Assembly: GCA_958438515.1 (NCBI GenBank)
Contig: CAUBRZ010000011.1
Location: 1 to 47,933, forward strand
DNA from: an uncultured Clostridium sp.
GTDB taxonomy: Bacteria > Bacillota > Clostridia > TANB77 > CAG-508
Direction: 5' to 3'
Length of the DNA: 47,933 bases
Shown here: positions 11,201 to 19,624 of the stretch, piece by piece
Position numbering within the stretch: position 1 is the stretch's first letter
Layout of the letters: each line of letters starts with the position of its first letter
Translations under genes and position numbers: made by a program
Notes under the pieces: generated by a model
Databases searched by the model: none
The model's input: the letters and a program-made list of their open reading frames with translations, nothing else
Told to the model about the DNA's origin: nothing

Positions 11201-12732
11201 TAGATAGAAAAGCTTTACCTATTCCACAATCTAATCATACAAACGAGAATTCAAAAATAAATATAGCAACATTGAATTCAAATGAAGATAAACTACTTCA
11301 AATCTGGAAAAATATATTAAAAGTAGATAGTATAACTATTGATGATAACTTTTTTGATATTGGTGGAGATTCTGTTTCTGCAATTACAATGCAATTAGAG
11401 GCTGTTAATTATAATTTAGACTTTGAATATGCCGACATCTTTAACTATCCAACAATTCGACAATTGGCTAAAAAATTGCCTAGTCCAGAGAAATCATTTA
11501 TGGATAATTATAATTATGATACTATTAATAAAGTTTTATCACGTAATAACTTTGATAACATTAACAAAATTAAAAAATATAATTTTAAAAATATACTCTT
11601 AATTGGTGGCACAGGGTATTTAGGTTCTCATATAATAGATTCCTTTATGAAAAATGAGACTGGAATAATATATTGCTTAATTAGAGAAAAAAATAACCAA
11701 AAACCAGTAGATAGGCTACGTTCCATCTTACATTTCTACTTTGGAGATAAATATAAAGATGATATAAATGTAAGAATTAAAATCTTAAATGGAGATATAA
11801 CAAAACCCAATTTAGGTCTATCTGTTGAAGACTATAATATTATAAAAAATAATGTAGATGCGATTATAAATTCAGGAGCAATAGTTAAACATTATGGCCT
11901 AAAACAACAATTTGAAGATATTAATGTTATCGGTACTCAAAACGTTGTAAATTTGTGCAAAAGAGAAAAGAAAAGATTATTACACGTTTCTACTACGAGT
12001 GTTTCAGGATTTGGTGAAAAAGAAAACAACTCTGAACTTTTAGATACAAATAAAATTGACTTTACGGAACAAGACTTATTCGTTGGTCAGAGTATAAAAG
12101 GAATTTATACTTCTACAAAATATAGGGCAGAAGTTTTAATATTAGAAGCAATATCTGATGGATTAGATGCACAAATTTTAAGAATTGGAAATATTACAAA
12201 TAGATATAGTGATGGTATATTCCAAAAAAATATTGAAAATAATGCTTTTGCAAACAGAATAAAATCATTTATAGATGTTGGAGCATTCCCTAAATATGCA
12301 TTAGAACACGAAATAGAATTGACTCCTGTCGACTTATGTGCAAAATCCATTATTAGAATTTTAGAATATTCTAGTAAATGTAATATGTTTCATTTATATA
12401 ACCCTAATTTATTACCTGTTGAACTGTTTTATAGAGTTTTAAAAACAGACTTAAACATAGATCTTGTTCCACTCTCAAATAAATTATTATCTTATTTAAT
12501 CACTGGTATATTACAAGATGAGAAAAACAAGAAAATATTATCAGGTATTATATATGATTTAGATAAAAACAAAAATTTAATATATACTTCAAAAATAAAA
12601 CTAAATGCAGATTTTACTAAAGCATATTTAAATAAAATCGGATTTCAATGGAAAAACATAGATAAAGATTATATAATAAAATATATGAATTATTTTGAAA
12701 AAATAAAATTTATAAATTTAGATAAGGAGTAA
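5266..12732 (+). CDS. Two-module NRPS C-A-T-C-A-T-R, predicted N-acyl-Thr-X aldehyde synthetase
   Basis: 2488 residues, intact. Domains: C1 1-440 (NHIIADS at 134-140; His135 kept, final Gly replaced by Ser), A1 455-960 (TSGSTGKPKG 607-616, NMYGITE 747, Lys944), T1 with LGGDS (Ser999), C2 with HHIIMDG 1182-1188, A2 (TSGSTG 1645-1650, IYGPSE 1788, Lys1978), T2 with IGGDS (Ser2036), and a terminal NAD(P)H thioester reductase (GGTGYLG 2114-2120, Tyr2281/Lys2285). The A1 pocket code by eye is DFWNIGMVHK, the threonine code. A2 reads D-I-Y-T-V-G-I-I-L-K, which I cannot assign. The leading C domain suggests lipoinitiation; the R domain releases an aldehyde or alcohol. The architecture matches known gut clostridial peptide-aldehyde/pyrazinone NRPSs. 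No phosphopantetheinyl transferase lies nearby. ATG follows AAGGGG. Confidence 0.93.
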   Translation: MKNKNIYELTNPQKSILFTEQFYSDTTVNNICTSAIIYEEIDETLLKKAIYNVVKQNDSFRIHMISCEDNTIKQIISDFTEFNIDVSYIDTEDDVKLLQEEEVKYKFEFLNSDLFKFKIFILKNKFAGVILTVNHIIADSWSLGLVIQDILKNYHCLKNNTPIESSNYSYTNYINLEKEYKSSKRFQEDKKYWEEMFQTIPEQATIPSFKGNLKNVSNAAERLSFNIDKNLLTDINVFCKENNISVFNFFITIFSIYIGRVSNIDDFVIGTPILNRINYKDKHTMGMFVNTVPIRVNNFGNSTFKEMAKCSNRNLMNILRHQKYSYNSILEDLRRKNENVPNLYNIIISYQVTKAFNEDFGNYKTDWIFNHYCANDFNIHLYDINDTGNLIVNYDYLIDKYSKEDVCAIHNRIMHMIDQILANNDVFSDDIEIVTEEEKDKILNVFNNTNVDYPRDKTIVDLFEKQVRKTPDNIAVVFEDKKLTYKELNEKSNQLARHLIEQGIKPHTVIGLRLNKRLEMIVGILAIIKAGCCYLPINMQYPEDRVDFMLNDSNAKLLLGTQDSITDIEINLKKIDISLDNNDIYNHEDTDLGLKISPEDLIYIIYTSGSTGKPKGAMLCHRNVVRLFKNDKCLFDFNENDVWVMFHSVAFDFSVWEMYGALLFGGKLVLISDETAQDPKLFLNLIRSEHVTVLNQTPTYFYKLLKAELDRTDNNVSIRYIIFGGEALKPNLIKGWYLKYPETKLINMYGITETTVHVTFRELSESDLDSPSSNIGVPIPTLHVIIVDKNLKLLPFGTIGEMCVLGEGVFKGYLNREDLNKTKLVKIPNYSDKLIYRSGDTAIMHEDGHLEYMGRIDTQVKIRGFRVELGEIEEKILKYSNIDTCIVAKKVDEFDRELLCAYYIKNGPLNISALRILLNKHLPSYMIPQYFIEIDKVPININGKTDFKALPLPKNAQTGVELVKPRNKIDKCLLEIYENTLHVSNISMSDSFFELGGDSLTAINISETISKKFNVEITVKDILEKNIIMDLSDYISGLSSINTNSFEILPADKCEFYPLSSAQKRIYYACKMIGDENVVYNISGKIEFNQHLDSKKVKDVFNKILDRHVSFRTAFVVNNNEIKQKIMNNVKLDIPILNSKESEMPNNIAKFVKPFNLDTAPLLRVEIHYLKNNKTILLIDTHHIIMDGTSLGNLINDFNNLYNDNKLSEKTISYIDYSVWEQQNLVSEKMQLEEKHWIDKISNFPLQSLNLPYDYNPKAIKTFAGNKISKEIDADEFNQLENIAKLLGVSPYVLFISAFIILLHKYTNQNEIVIGSPIANRKYSELQNLIGMFVNNITIASTINTNMKFSEFLYDIKEQIFEDINNQEYPYDMLVKKLNIPNNSSLFDVVFTYQNTENNYIMINNELATLQEIRNNIAKFNITLEIQPNKHIINLEYMTDLFKLETMENFLEHYIFILHQLKDNINVFIKDINIITPKEEKMLAKFNDTFEPINDDTATSLFEEQVRINPDNIALICNDEKLTYAQLNSKANSLAHYLLQKGIKPNDIVCIMANRSLETIICMLGILKSGAAFLNLDPTYPVDRTKYYINDSNVQYVLVQKELCEKVKNIKNCIYIDLDSDFYNYNFENPNISVKDTDLSYMIYTSGSTGTPKGVMLNQVGLANMAKAMTKVLDYLKEGNKHTIVSVTSTPFDIFVYEIIVSLTHGLKIVMANNAEHRNPKLLDALIKKYNVDVMTVTPSLMKINYDNREPNSALALVKNMVFGGEPLPEKFVKSLKALADDITVYNIYGPSEITILSNVQNLDGEKEITVGPPIMNTQIHILDKNMKRVPIGVVGEIYISGIQVGLGYMGKPDMTSTKFLDNPFGSGKIYKSGDIGRWTFDGKVQCLGRIDNQIKLRGLRIELGEIENRILEIEGITSAIVNKIEIDGKEVLCGYYVSTTDIDESYIKDTLRKNLPPYMIPNYILRLEKMPYTINRKIDRKALPIPQSNHTNENSKINIATLNSNEDKLLQIWKNILKVDSITIDDNFFDIGGDSVSAITMQLEAVNYNLDFEYADIFNYPTIRQLAKKLPSPEKSFMDNYNYDTINKVLSRNNFDNINKIKKYNFKNILLIGGTGYLGSHIIDSFMKNETGIIYCLIREKNNQKPVDRLRSILHFYFGDKYKDDINVRIKILNGDITKPNLGLSVEDYNIIKNNVDAIINSGAIVKHYGLKQQFEDINVIGTQNVVNLCKREKKRLLHVSTTSVSGFGEKENNSELLDTNKIDFTEQDLFVGQSIKGIYTSTKYRAEVLILEAISDGLDAQILRIGNITNRYSDGIFQKNIENNAFANRIKSFIDVGAFPKYALEHEIELTPVDLCAKSIIRILEYSSKCNMFHLYNPNLLPVELFYRVLKTDLNIDLVPLSNKLLSYLITGILQDEKNKKILSGIIYDLDKNKNLIYTSKIKLNADFTKAYLNKIGFQWKNIDKDYIIKYMNYFEKIKFINLDKE

Positions 12733-12737
12733 CTAAA

Positions 12738-14546
12738 ATGGAAATTTTAAATTTATCTTTAGTATTAGTTATTTTATCTGCAATACTAATTACTGGATTA
12801 TTGACTCTAATTTTAAAATCAAAATCAAAAAATCAATTACAAAAAATTTTTGCTTTTGATTTGGTATGTGTACTTATAATATCTATTGGTGTAATATCTC
12901 AAGAAATTGGAAGTAAATTATTTAATATAAATTCTTTGTACTTTGAAAAATTTATTTATATAGGCACCTGTTTCTTACCAATTGGAATTTATTTTACAGG
13001 TTTAATCTTTTCAAAAACGAAAATTAAATTTAAGCTTCGCTATATACTACTATGTATCGTTCCAATTGTAACTTTATGCATATTATGGACTAATGATTAC
13101 CACCACTTATTTTTTAAACACTATTCCACTAATATGAGTGAAATAATAACAGGTCCTATGCATACTATTAATGCAATTTACTCATATACGTTATTATTTT
13201 TAGGTGTATTTTTTTTATTGCGATATTCAATTAAAAATCAAGGACTATTTTCTAAGCAATCTATATTGATTTTATTAGGAATTATTATTCCTGTCGTATT
13301 AAATTTTTTAGGTACATTTAAAATAATACCAATGACTGTATATGTTACTCCAATTTCCTTCTCTTTAAGTATGATGTTTTTTACTTTTGCAATTTTAAAA
13401 TTTCAATTTTTAGGAACAACACCTATAGCCTTACAAAGGATTGTTGATAGAATATCAGATAGTTATTTGGTTTTAAATGATAATGGAACTATAACAGACT
13501 TTAACAAAACTTTTTTAACAACATTTAAATATAATGATTCTGAAGTACGTGGTAAAAATCTTATTGCAACTATAAAGTCAGAAAACTTTGATGTTGATAT
13601 AGAACAACTAGAAAAAGCTCTAAAAAACACTAGAAATTCAACAAAAACAATCTCATTTGAAAAACATATGAAAAAAATAGGAAAAACTTTTACTGTTGAG
13701 ATTAATACTATATATTCAAATGACTCTTTTCTAGGAACTCTGATTCTTTTCAAAGATATTACTCAACATATTGAAGATATGCAAAAAATAAAAGATACTC
13801 AAGAATCCCTTATGGAAAGTGAACGTTTATCTTCTCTAGGACAACTAATTGGAGGTATTGCACATAACTTAAAAACACCTATTATGTCTATAGCAGGAGC
13901 TGCTGAAGGATTATCTGATTTAATAAAAGAATATGATTCTTCTATTGATGATCCAGAAGTAAATTCCCAAGACCATCATGACATTGCAAAAGACATGTCA
14001 GAATGGATTACTAAAATTAGAGGCTATACTGAGTATATGTCAGACGTTATAACTGCAGTAAAAGGACAAGCAGTTACTCTATCAAATGAAGATGATATTT
14101 CATTTACTATTGGTGAATTATTAAAAAGAGTAGATATTTTAATGAAACATGAATTAAAAAATGCACTTGTTTACCTAAATATTTCTATGAAGACAAATGA
14201 AGATATTCTTATTCATGGAGATGTTAATAATTTAGTTCAAGTTATTAATAATATGATTTCAAATGCTATACAATCATATGCAGGAAAACCTGAACAAAAT
14301 ATTGATTTAATTGTAGAAAGAAAAGGAAATGACTTAACTATATCTATAAAAGATTATGGTTGTGGCATACCTAAAAAGGTTAAGGATAAGTTATTCAAAG
14401 AAATGATTACAACAAAAGGAAAAAATGGAACAGGACTTGGTTTATATATGTCTTATTCAACTATTAAAGCCCATTTCAATGGTAACATATCTCTTGAATC
14501 AGAAGAAGGAAAAGGTACTACTTTTACTATAACAATACCATTATAA
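12738..14546 (+). CDS. 7TM/PAS sensor histidine kinase in NRPS operon
   Basis: 602 residues, starting 5 bp after the NRPS stop with its ribosome site (AAGGAG) overlapping the end of the NRPS gene, so it is translated from the same mRNA. The N-terminal ~225 residues are a run of hydrophobic helices of the histidine-kinase 7TM type. A PAS-like domain follows (about 235-350), then an H-box with His376 (IAHNLKTP) and a GHKL ATPase (N-box NNMISNA, DYGCGIP, GTGLGLYMS). The dimerisation region is unusually long and acidic. It is likely a membrane sensor signalling to the downstream receiver-HD-GYP protein. The ligand is unknown; sensing the NRPS product is an inference from linkage. Confidence 0.88.
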   Translation: MEILNLSLVLVILSAILITGLLTLILKSKSKNQLQKIFAFDLVCVLIISIGVISQEIGSKLFNINSLYFEKFIYIGTCFLPIGIYFTGLIFSKTKIKFKLRYILLCIVPIVTLCILWTNDYHHLFFKHYSTNMSEIITGPMHTINAIYSYTLLFLGVFFLLRYSIKNQGLFSKQSILILLGIIIPVVLNFLGTFKIIPMTVYVTPISFSLSMMFFTFAILKFQFLGTTPIALQRIVDRISDSYLVLNDNGTITDFNKTFLTTFKYNDSEVRGKNLIATIKSENFDVDIEQLEKALKNTRNSTKTISFEKHMKKIGKTFTVEINTIYSNDSFLGTLILFKDITQHIEDMQKIKDTQESLMESERLSSLGQLIGGIAHNLKTPIMSIAGAAEGLSDLIKEYDSSIDDPEVNSQDHHDIAKDMSEWITKIRGYTEYMSDVITAVKGQAVTLSNEDDISFTIGELLKRVDILMKHELKNALVYLNISMKTNEDILIHGDVNNLVQVINNMISNAIQSYAGKPEQNIDLIVERKGNDLTISIKDYGCGIPKKVKDKLFKEMITTKGKNGTGLGLYMSYSTIKAHFNGNISLESEEGKGTTFTITIPL

Positions 14547-14565
14547 AAATAATTTATTTTTTCAT

Positions 14566-14615
14566 AAGCAAGAGTTTTATTGCAAGAAAATTAGCAAAAA
14601 CTCTTGCTTTTTGTA
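14566..14615 (+). terminator. Terminator of NRPS-kinase operon
   Basis: AAGCAAGAGTTTT pairs perfectly with AAAACTCTTGCTT, followed by a T-rich tail. Its 3' arm overlaps the -35 box of the next promoter. Confidence 0.8.
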
Positions 14616-14632
14616 TTTTTTACGAATATAAT
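14604..14632 (+). promoter_or_regulatory. Sigma-A promoter of HD-GYP gene
   Basis: TTGCTT, 17-bp spacer, TATAAT. The expected transcript start (about 14639) excludes the ATG at 14635 as translation start. The -35 sits in the upstream terminator stem. Confidence 0.7.
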
Positions 14633-14664
14633 GTATGCAAACAGAAATAATAGTGAGGTATTTT

Positions 14665-15729
14665 ATGAGAAAAGGATTACAAAATAACGCAAACAACGAA
14701 AACATGAATTATAAAATTATAGCAGTTGATGACGAACAAGGTATTGTAGATTCTTTATCTATTTTCCTTAAAAGATCTGGCTATAACTTCGTAGGTGTTA
14801 CAGACCCTCAAGAAGCAATTGAGAGAGTAAAAAATGAACACTTTGACTTAATGATTCTAGACTTTATAATGACACCTATACATGGAGACCAAGTTGTTGA
14901 AGAAATAAGAAAATTTAATAAAGAACTATATATTTTATTATTAACAGGTCATAAAGATTTAGCTCCACCTTTAGATACTATTAGAAGACTTGATATTCAA
15001 GGTTATTGTGAAAAAAGTGATAAATTTGATCAATTACTTCTATTAATCGAATCTGGAATTAAATCAATTGCTCAAATAAATGAAATAAAGAAAATTAACA
15101 TTCAATTATCTGATACATATGAAAAACTAGAACAAGCTTATTTAGACAGTATACAAACTTTACGTTATACTGTTGAAGCAAAAGACCCTTATACAAGAGG
15201 ACACTCTGATAGAGTTTCATTATATTCTGTTCTTATTGGAAAATATTTAGGACTTTCTGAAAAAGATTTAAAAACTCTAGAAATCGGAGGTCTATTCCAT
15301 GATATTGGAAAAATAGGTGTACCAGATGCAATATTAAGAAAAGAAACTAAATTAACTGATGATGAATATTCTGAAATAAAAAATCACCCTGCTATCGGCG
15401 CACATATTCTTTCTAGTGCTGAAATTTTTAAGGATATTATTCCTATTGTAAAACATCATCATGAAAAATATGATGGAAATGGATATCCAGGAAGATTAAA
15501 AGGTGAAGAAATCCCTTATTTAGCTAGAATTGCTGCAATTGCAGATACATTTGATGCCATGACATCAAAAAGAACTTATAGAGATGCTCTACCATTAGAA
15601 ACTGTAATTGCTGAATTTGAGAGATGTAGAGGAACACAGTTTGATCCTAAATTAGATGATGTATTCTTAGACATATTAAAAAATCACTATGATGAAATTA
15701 AAGAAATACAAGAACAATATCAATCATAG
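14665..15729 (+). CDS. Receiver/HD-GYP response regulator (cyclic-di-GMP phosphodiesterase)
   Basis: 354 residues from ATG 14665, which has GTGAGG six bases upstream; an in-frame ATG at 14635 precedes the predicted transcript start. The receiver domain has phospho-acceptor Asp66 (ILDFIM) and the acidic VDDEQ pair. A short coiled coil links it to an HD-GYP domain with His212-Asp213 (HDIGKIG), the HH of KHHHEKYDGNGYPG and Gly273-Tyr274-Pro275. All hallmark residues are present, so it should hydrolyse c-di-GMP under phosphorylation control. It is the natural partner of the kinase just upstream, with its own promoter and a terminator on either side. Confidence 0.9.
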   Translation: MRKGLQNNANNENMNYKIIAVDDEQGIVDSLSIFLKRSGYNFVGVTDPQEAIERVKNEHFDLMILDFIMTPIHGDQVVEEIRKFNKELYILLLTGHKDLAPPLDTIRRLDIQGYCEKSDKFDQLLLLIESGIKSIAQINEIKKINIQLSDTYEKLEQAYLDSIQTLRYTVEAKDPYTRGHSDRVSLYSVLIGKYLGLSEKDLKTLEIGGLFHDIGKIGVPDAILRKETKLTDDEYSEIKNHPAIGAHILSSAEIFKDIIPIVKHHHEKYDGNGYPGRLKGEEIPYLARIAAIADTFDAMTSKRTYRDALPLETVIAEFERCRGTQFDPKLDDVFLDILKNHYDEIKEIQEQYQS

Positions 15730-15732
15730 ATA

Positions 15733-15768
15733 AAAAGAGAAGCAACTTTTAAAAGTTACTTCTCTTTT
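15733..15768. terminator. Bidirectional terminator between HD-GYP gene and tex
   Basis: Two 18-bp arms (15733-15750 and 15751-15768) are complementary except for one position. They lie between convergent genes and have T-rich outer ends on both strands. Confidence 0.85.
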
Positions 15769-15769
15769 C

Positions 15770-17959
15770 TTATACTTTCATAGATAATCCAACTTTTTGT
15801 CTTTCTTTATCTATTTTTATTACTTTTACTTTTACTATATCTCCAACTGAGACAATCTCAGATGGATTTTTAATAAATTTATCACTCATTTCTGATATAT
15901 GAACTAATCCATCATGTTTTACACCTATGTCTACAAATGCACCAAAGTCAATTACATTTCTTACTGTTCCTGTTAATATCATTCCTTCTTTTAAATCTTC
16001 TAATTTTAGAACATCACTACGTAATATTGGTTTTGGCATATCTTCACGTGGATCTCTTCCAGGTTTTGAAAGTTCTGATATAATATCTGCTAAAGTCATT
16101 TCTCCTATTTCTAATTCTTTAGACATCTTACCAATATCTACATTTTTTAGTGTATTTCTTAATTCTTCTAGTCTATCTTTATCCTTCAAATCTTCTTTAT
16201 TAAATCCTACTGTATTAAGCAATTTTTCAGTTGCTTCATAACTTTCTGGGTGAACTGCTGTTATTTCTAGTGGATTATCCCCATCCAATATTCTTAAAAA
16301 CCCTGCACATTGCTCAAATGCTACTTTACCAAGTTTAGGAACTTTTAATAATTCTTTTCTATTTTTTAATTTTCCATTTTCATCTCTATATTTTACAATA
16401 TTTTTAGCAATAGTTTTATTAATTCCTGATACATAAGCTAATAATGATGGTGTCGCTGTATTTACATCTACTCCTACTTTATTAACACTATCTTCTACTA
16501 CTCCTGTCAAACTTTCCCCTAATCTTTTTTGGTTTACGTCATGTTGATATTGTCCAACACCAATTGCTTTTGGGTCAATTTTTACAAGTTCAGCTAATGG
16601 ATCTTGTAATCTTCTTGCAATTGATATTGCTCCTCTTATTGAAACATTAATATCTGGATATTCTTCTGTTGCAAGTTTCGATGCTGAATATACAGAAGCT
16701 CCTGCTTCACTTACAATTACATATGTTACTTTTCTAGTAGTTTCTTTTATCATGTCAGAAACAAACATCTCAGATTCTCTTGAAGCTGTTCCATTCCCTA
16801 TCGCAATCATATCTACCTTATCTTTTTCAATTAACTTTAAAAGTTCTTTTTTTGCTCCATCAACATCATTTTGTGGCTCTGTTGGATATACTGTTGTATA
16901 ATCCAAAACTTTTCCTGTTTCATCAATTACTGCTATTTTACATCCTGTTCTATATGCTGGGTCAAATCCCATAACTGTTTTACCTTTTATTGGAGCTCCT
17001 AATAATAATTGTTTTGAGTTTTGTCCAAATACTTTTATTGCTTTTTCTTCTGCCTTTTCTGTTAAGTCTGAACGTATTTCTCTATCTATTGATGGTTCTA
17101 TTAATCTCTTAAAACTATCTGATATTGTTTCTTGTAGCATATTTTTAAATTGTGTATCACCTTTTATAATATCTTTTTCTATATAATTTAAAATTTTGTC
17201 TTCAGGTTTTTCTAATTTTACTTTAATGAATTCTTCTTTTTCTCCTCTGTTTATTGCTAAAATTCTATGACTTGGTATATATTTTATTGCTTCTTGATAT
17301 TCATAATACATTTCATAGTTTGACTTTTCTTCCGGTTTTGCTGCTCTTGTTACAACCATTCCTTCTCTATAGCATAATTTTTTTATCTGCTTTCTATATT
17401 TAGGATCATCTGAAATATTTTCTGCAATAATATCTAAAGCTCCTTGTATAGCTTCTTCTGATGATGCTACTACTTTATCTTTATTTTGCATATCTTCTTT
17501 ATTTAATTTATCAATATTTACATATTCTTTTGCTATTTCTTCAATTGATTTTACTTCTTTTTGTTCTATTATAATTTTGGCTAACGGTTCTAGCCCTTTA
17601 GCTTTTGCAACTGTTGCCCTTGTTTTTTTCTTTTGTTTATATGGTCTATAAATATCTTCTACTTCTGCCAAAGTTTTTGCTATTGCAACTTGTTTTAAAA
17701 TTTCCTCTGTTAATTTACCTTGTTCATCTATTGATTTTACAACTTCTTCTTTTCTTTGTTCTAGATTTCTTAAATAGTTTAGCCTTTCATCTAAGTTTCT
17801 TAATATTTCATCACTTAATCCACCTGTCACTTCTTTTCTATATCTTGCAATAAATGGAATTGTATTTCCTTCATCTATTAATTTTATAGTATTTTCTACT
17901 TGTTCTTGCTTTATATTTAATTCTTCTGCTATTATTTTTATGATTTTTTCCATGTTCAC
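15770..17959 (-). CDS. tex: Tex-family RNA-binding transcription accessory protein
   Basis: 729 residues, full length for Tex. N-terminal helical Tex domain; YqgF/RNase H-like fold around 325-450 (GFDPAYRTG near 330); helix-hairpin-helix segments (VSGINKTIAKNIV, LLKVPKLGKVAFEQCAGFL); C-terminal S1 domain about 650-725 (GTVRNVIDFGAFVDIG). It binds RNA and RNA polymerase and supports transcription and stress tolerance in other bacteria. The start codon lies 13 bp after the stop of the ABC-F gene, with AAGAAGTG as ribosome site, so the two are probably one operon. Confidence 0.93.
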   Translation of the reverse strand: MNMEKIIKIIAEELNIKQEQVENTIKLIDEGNTIPFIARYRKEVTGGLSDEILRNLDERLNYLRNLEQRKEEVVKSIDEQGKLTEEILKQVAIAKTLAEVEDIYRPYKQKKKTRATVAKAKGLEPLAKIIIEQKEVKSIEEIAKEYVNIDKLNKEDMQNKDKVVASSEEAIQGALDIIAENISDDPKYRKQIKKLCYREGMVVTRAAKPEEKSNYEMYYEYQEAIKYIPSHRILAINRGEKEEFIKVKLEKPEDKILNYIEKDIIKGDTQFKNMLQETISDSFKRLIEPSIDREIRSDLTEKAEEKAIKVFGQNSKQLLLGAPIKGKTVMGFDPAYRTGCKIAVIDETGKVLDYTTVYPTEPQNDVDGAKKELLKLIEKDKVDMIAIGNGTASRESEMFVSDMIKETTRKVTYVIVSEAGASVYSASKLATEEYPDINVSIRGAISIARRLQDPLAELVKIDPKAIGVGQYQHDVNQKRLGESLTGVVEDSVNKVGVDVNTATPSLLAYVSGINKTIAKNIVKYRDENGKLKNRKELLKVPKLGKVAFEQCAGFLRILDGDNPLEITAVHPESYEATEKLLNTVGFNKEDLKDKDRLEELRNTLKNVDIGKMSKELEIGEMTLADIISELSKPGRDPREDMPKPILRSDVLKLEDLKEGMILTGTVRNVIDFGAFVDIGVKHDGLVHISEMSDKFIKNPSEIVSVGDIVKVKVIKIDKERQKVGLSMKV

Positions 17960-17972
17960 TTCTTCTTTCTTA

Positions 17973-19556
17973 TTATTCTATTCCTAGATATTCATTATAT
18001 GTAACTTCTCTATCAATAACCTTTCCATCTTCCTTTATATCTATTATTCTATTTGCTACAGTTTGTGTTAATTCATGATCATGAGAAGTAAATAAGATGT
18101 TTCCTGTAAATCTTTTCATTCCTTCATTTAATGAAGTTATGCTTTCCATATCTAAATGGTTTGTTGGTTCATCAAATATCAAAAAGTTTGCTCCTGATAA
18201 CATTATTTTTGAAAGAACACATCTTACTTTTTCTCCTCCTGATAAAACATTTACTTCTTTTAATGCTTCATCTCCTGAAAACAACATTCTTCCTAAAAAG
18301 CTTCTTACATAAGTTTCATCTGGGTCTTTTGAATATTTCCTAAGCCATTCAGTTACATTTTCATTTGTAGAAAATAAGTAATTATTATCTTTTGGAAAAT
18401 AATTTTTAGTTATTGTTGTTCCCCATATTAGTTCTCCTTCATCAGGTTCTAATTCTCCTGCTATTATTTGAAATAAAATTGTCTTTGCAATTTCGTTATC
18501 TGCTAAAAATGCAATTTTATCACCTTGTTTTACATCAAATGATATATTATTTAATATTTTAACTCCATCAATTGTCTTTGATATATTTTTAACCTGTAAT
18601 ATTTCTTTCCCTGGTTCTCTATCTGGTTTAAAATCAACATACGGATATTTTCTATTAGATGGTTTTATTTCATCTAATTCAATTTTCTCTAAAGTTTTCT
18701 TTCTTGAAGTTGCTTGTTTTGATTTTGATGCATTTGCACTAAATCTTGCTATAAATTCTTGTAATTCTTTTATTTTTTCTTCTTTTTTCTTATTTTGTTC
18801 TCTTGCCTGTTTTAATGCTAATTGACTAGATTCATACCAAAAGTCATAATTTCCTGGATATACTTTTATTTTACCAAAATCTACATCAGCAATATGTGTA
18901 CAAACTTTATTTAAAAAATATCTATCATGTGATACAACTATTACTGTATTTTCAAAATCCATTAGAAAGTCCTGTAACCAATTAATGCTTTTTAAATCCA
19001 AATCATTTGTTGGCTCATCTAGTAATAAAACGTCTGGATTTCCAAATAAACTTTGTGCTAATAATACCTTTACTTTATCTTTTGCTTCTATTTCTTTCAT
19101 TAATTTATAATGGTTTTCTGGTACTATTCCTAAATCATTTAATAACATTGCTGCATCTGATTCTGCATTCCACCCATCTAATTCACTAAATCTTTCCTCT
19201 AACTTTGCTGCCTTCATTCCATCTTCTTCTGAAAAATCTTCTTTTGAATATATTAATTCTTTTTCTTTCATTATGTCATATAATTCCTTGTTTCCCATTA
19301 TTACTGTGTCAATTACTGTAAATTCTTCAAAAGCAAAGTGATCTTGCTTTAGTATTGATAGTCTTTCTCCTTTTTCTAAAGATACATCTCCTTTACTTGG
19401 TTCTATTTCTCCTGAAAGTACTTTTAAAAATGTAGATTTTCCTGCTCCATTTGCTCCTATTATTCCATAGCAATTTCCTTTTCCAAAACGAATATTTACA
19501 TCTTCAAATAATACTCTTTTTCCAAATCTTACTGTAACATTGTTCGCACTTAACAT
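17973..19556 (-). CDS. ABC-F ATPase (YkpA/YbiT-like)
   Basis: 527 residues, two ABC cassettes and no TM segments, so it is a ribosome-associated ABC-F translation factor rather than a transporter. Cassette 1 has GANGAGKST and LLLDEPTND, but the expected LSGGQ position reads IEAKDK. Cassette 2 has a degenerate P-loop (LADNEIAKT), intact LSGGEKVR and FDEPTNHLD. The linker is charged and helical with a TSRKKTLEKIEL segment. Such degenerate halves are seen in this subfamily, so I do not call it broken. It is upstream of tex in the same direction. Antibiotic protection versus housekeeping cannot be told apart from sequence. Confidence 0.88.
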   Translation of the reverse strand: MLSANNVTVRFGKRVLFEDVNIRFGKGNCYGIIGANGAGKSTFLKVLSGEIEPSKGDVSLEKGERLSILKQDHFAFEEFTVIDTVIMGNKELYDIMKEKELIYSKEDFSEEDGMKAAKLEERFSELDGWNAESDAAMLLNDLGIVPENHYKLMKEIEAKDKVKVLLAQSLFGNPDVLLLDEPTNDLDLKSINWLQDFLMDFENTVIVVSHDRYFLNKVCTHIADVDFGKIKVYPGNYDFWYESSQLALKQAREQNKKKEEKIKELQEFIARFSANASKSKQATSRKKTLEKIELDEIKPSNRKYPYVDFKPDREPGKEILQVKNISKTIDGVKILNNISFDVKQGDKIAFLADNEIAKTILFQIIAGELEPDEGELIWGTTITKNYFPKDNNYLFSTNENVTEWLRKYSKDPDETYVRSFLGRMLFSGDEALKEVNVLSGGEKVRCVLSKIMLSGANFLIFDEPTNHLDMESITSLNEGMKRFTGNILFTSHDHELTQTVANRIIDIKEDGKVIDREVTYNEYLGIE

Positions 19557-19624
19557 GTTTTTTCCTCCTATTTTTTATCTTTGGTATTATATACTATTTT
19601 TATGGAGTTTTCAAGTATTGCAAT

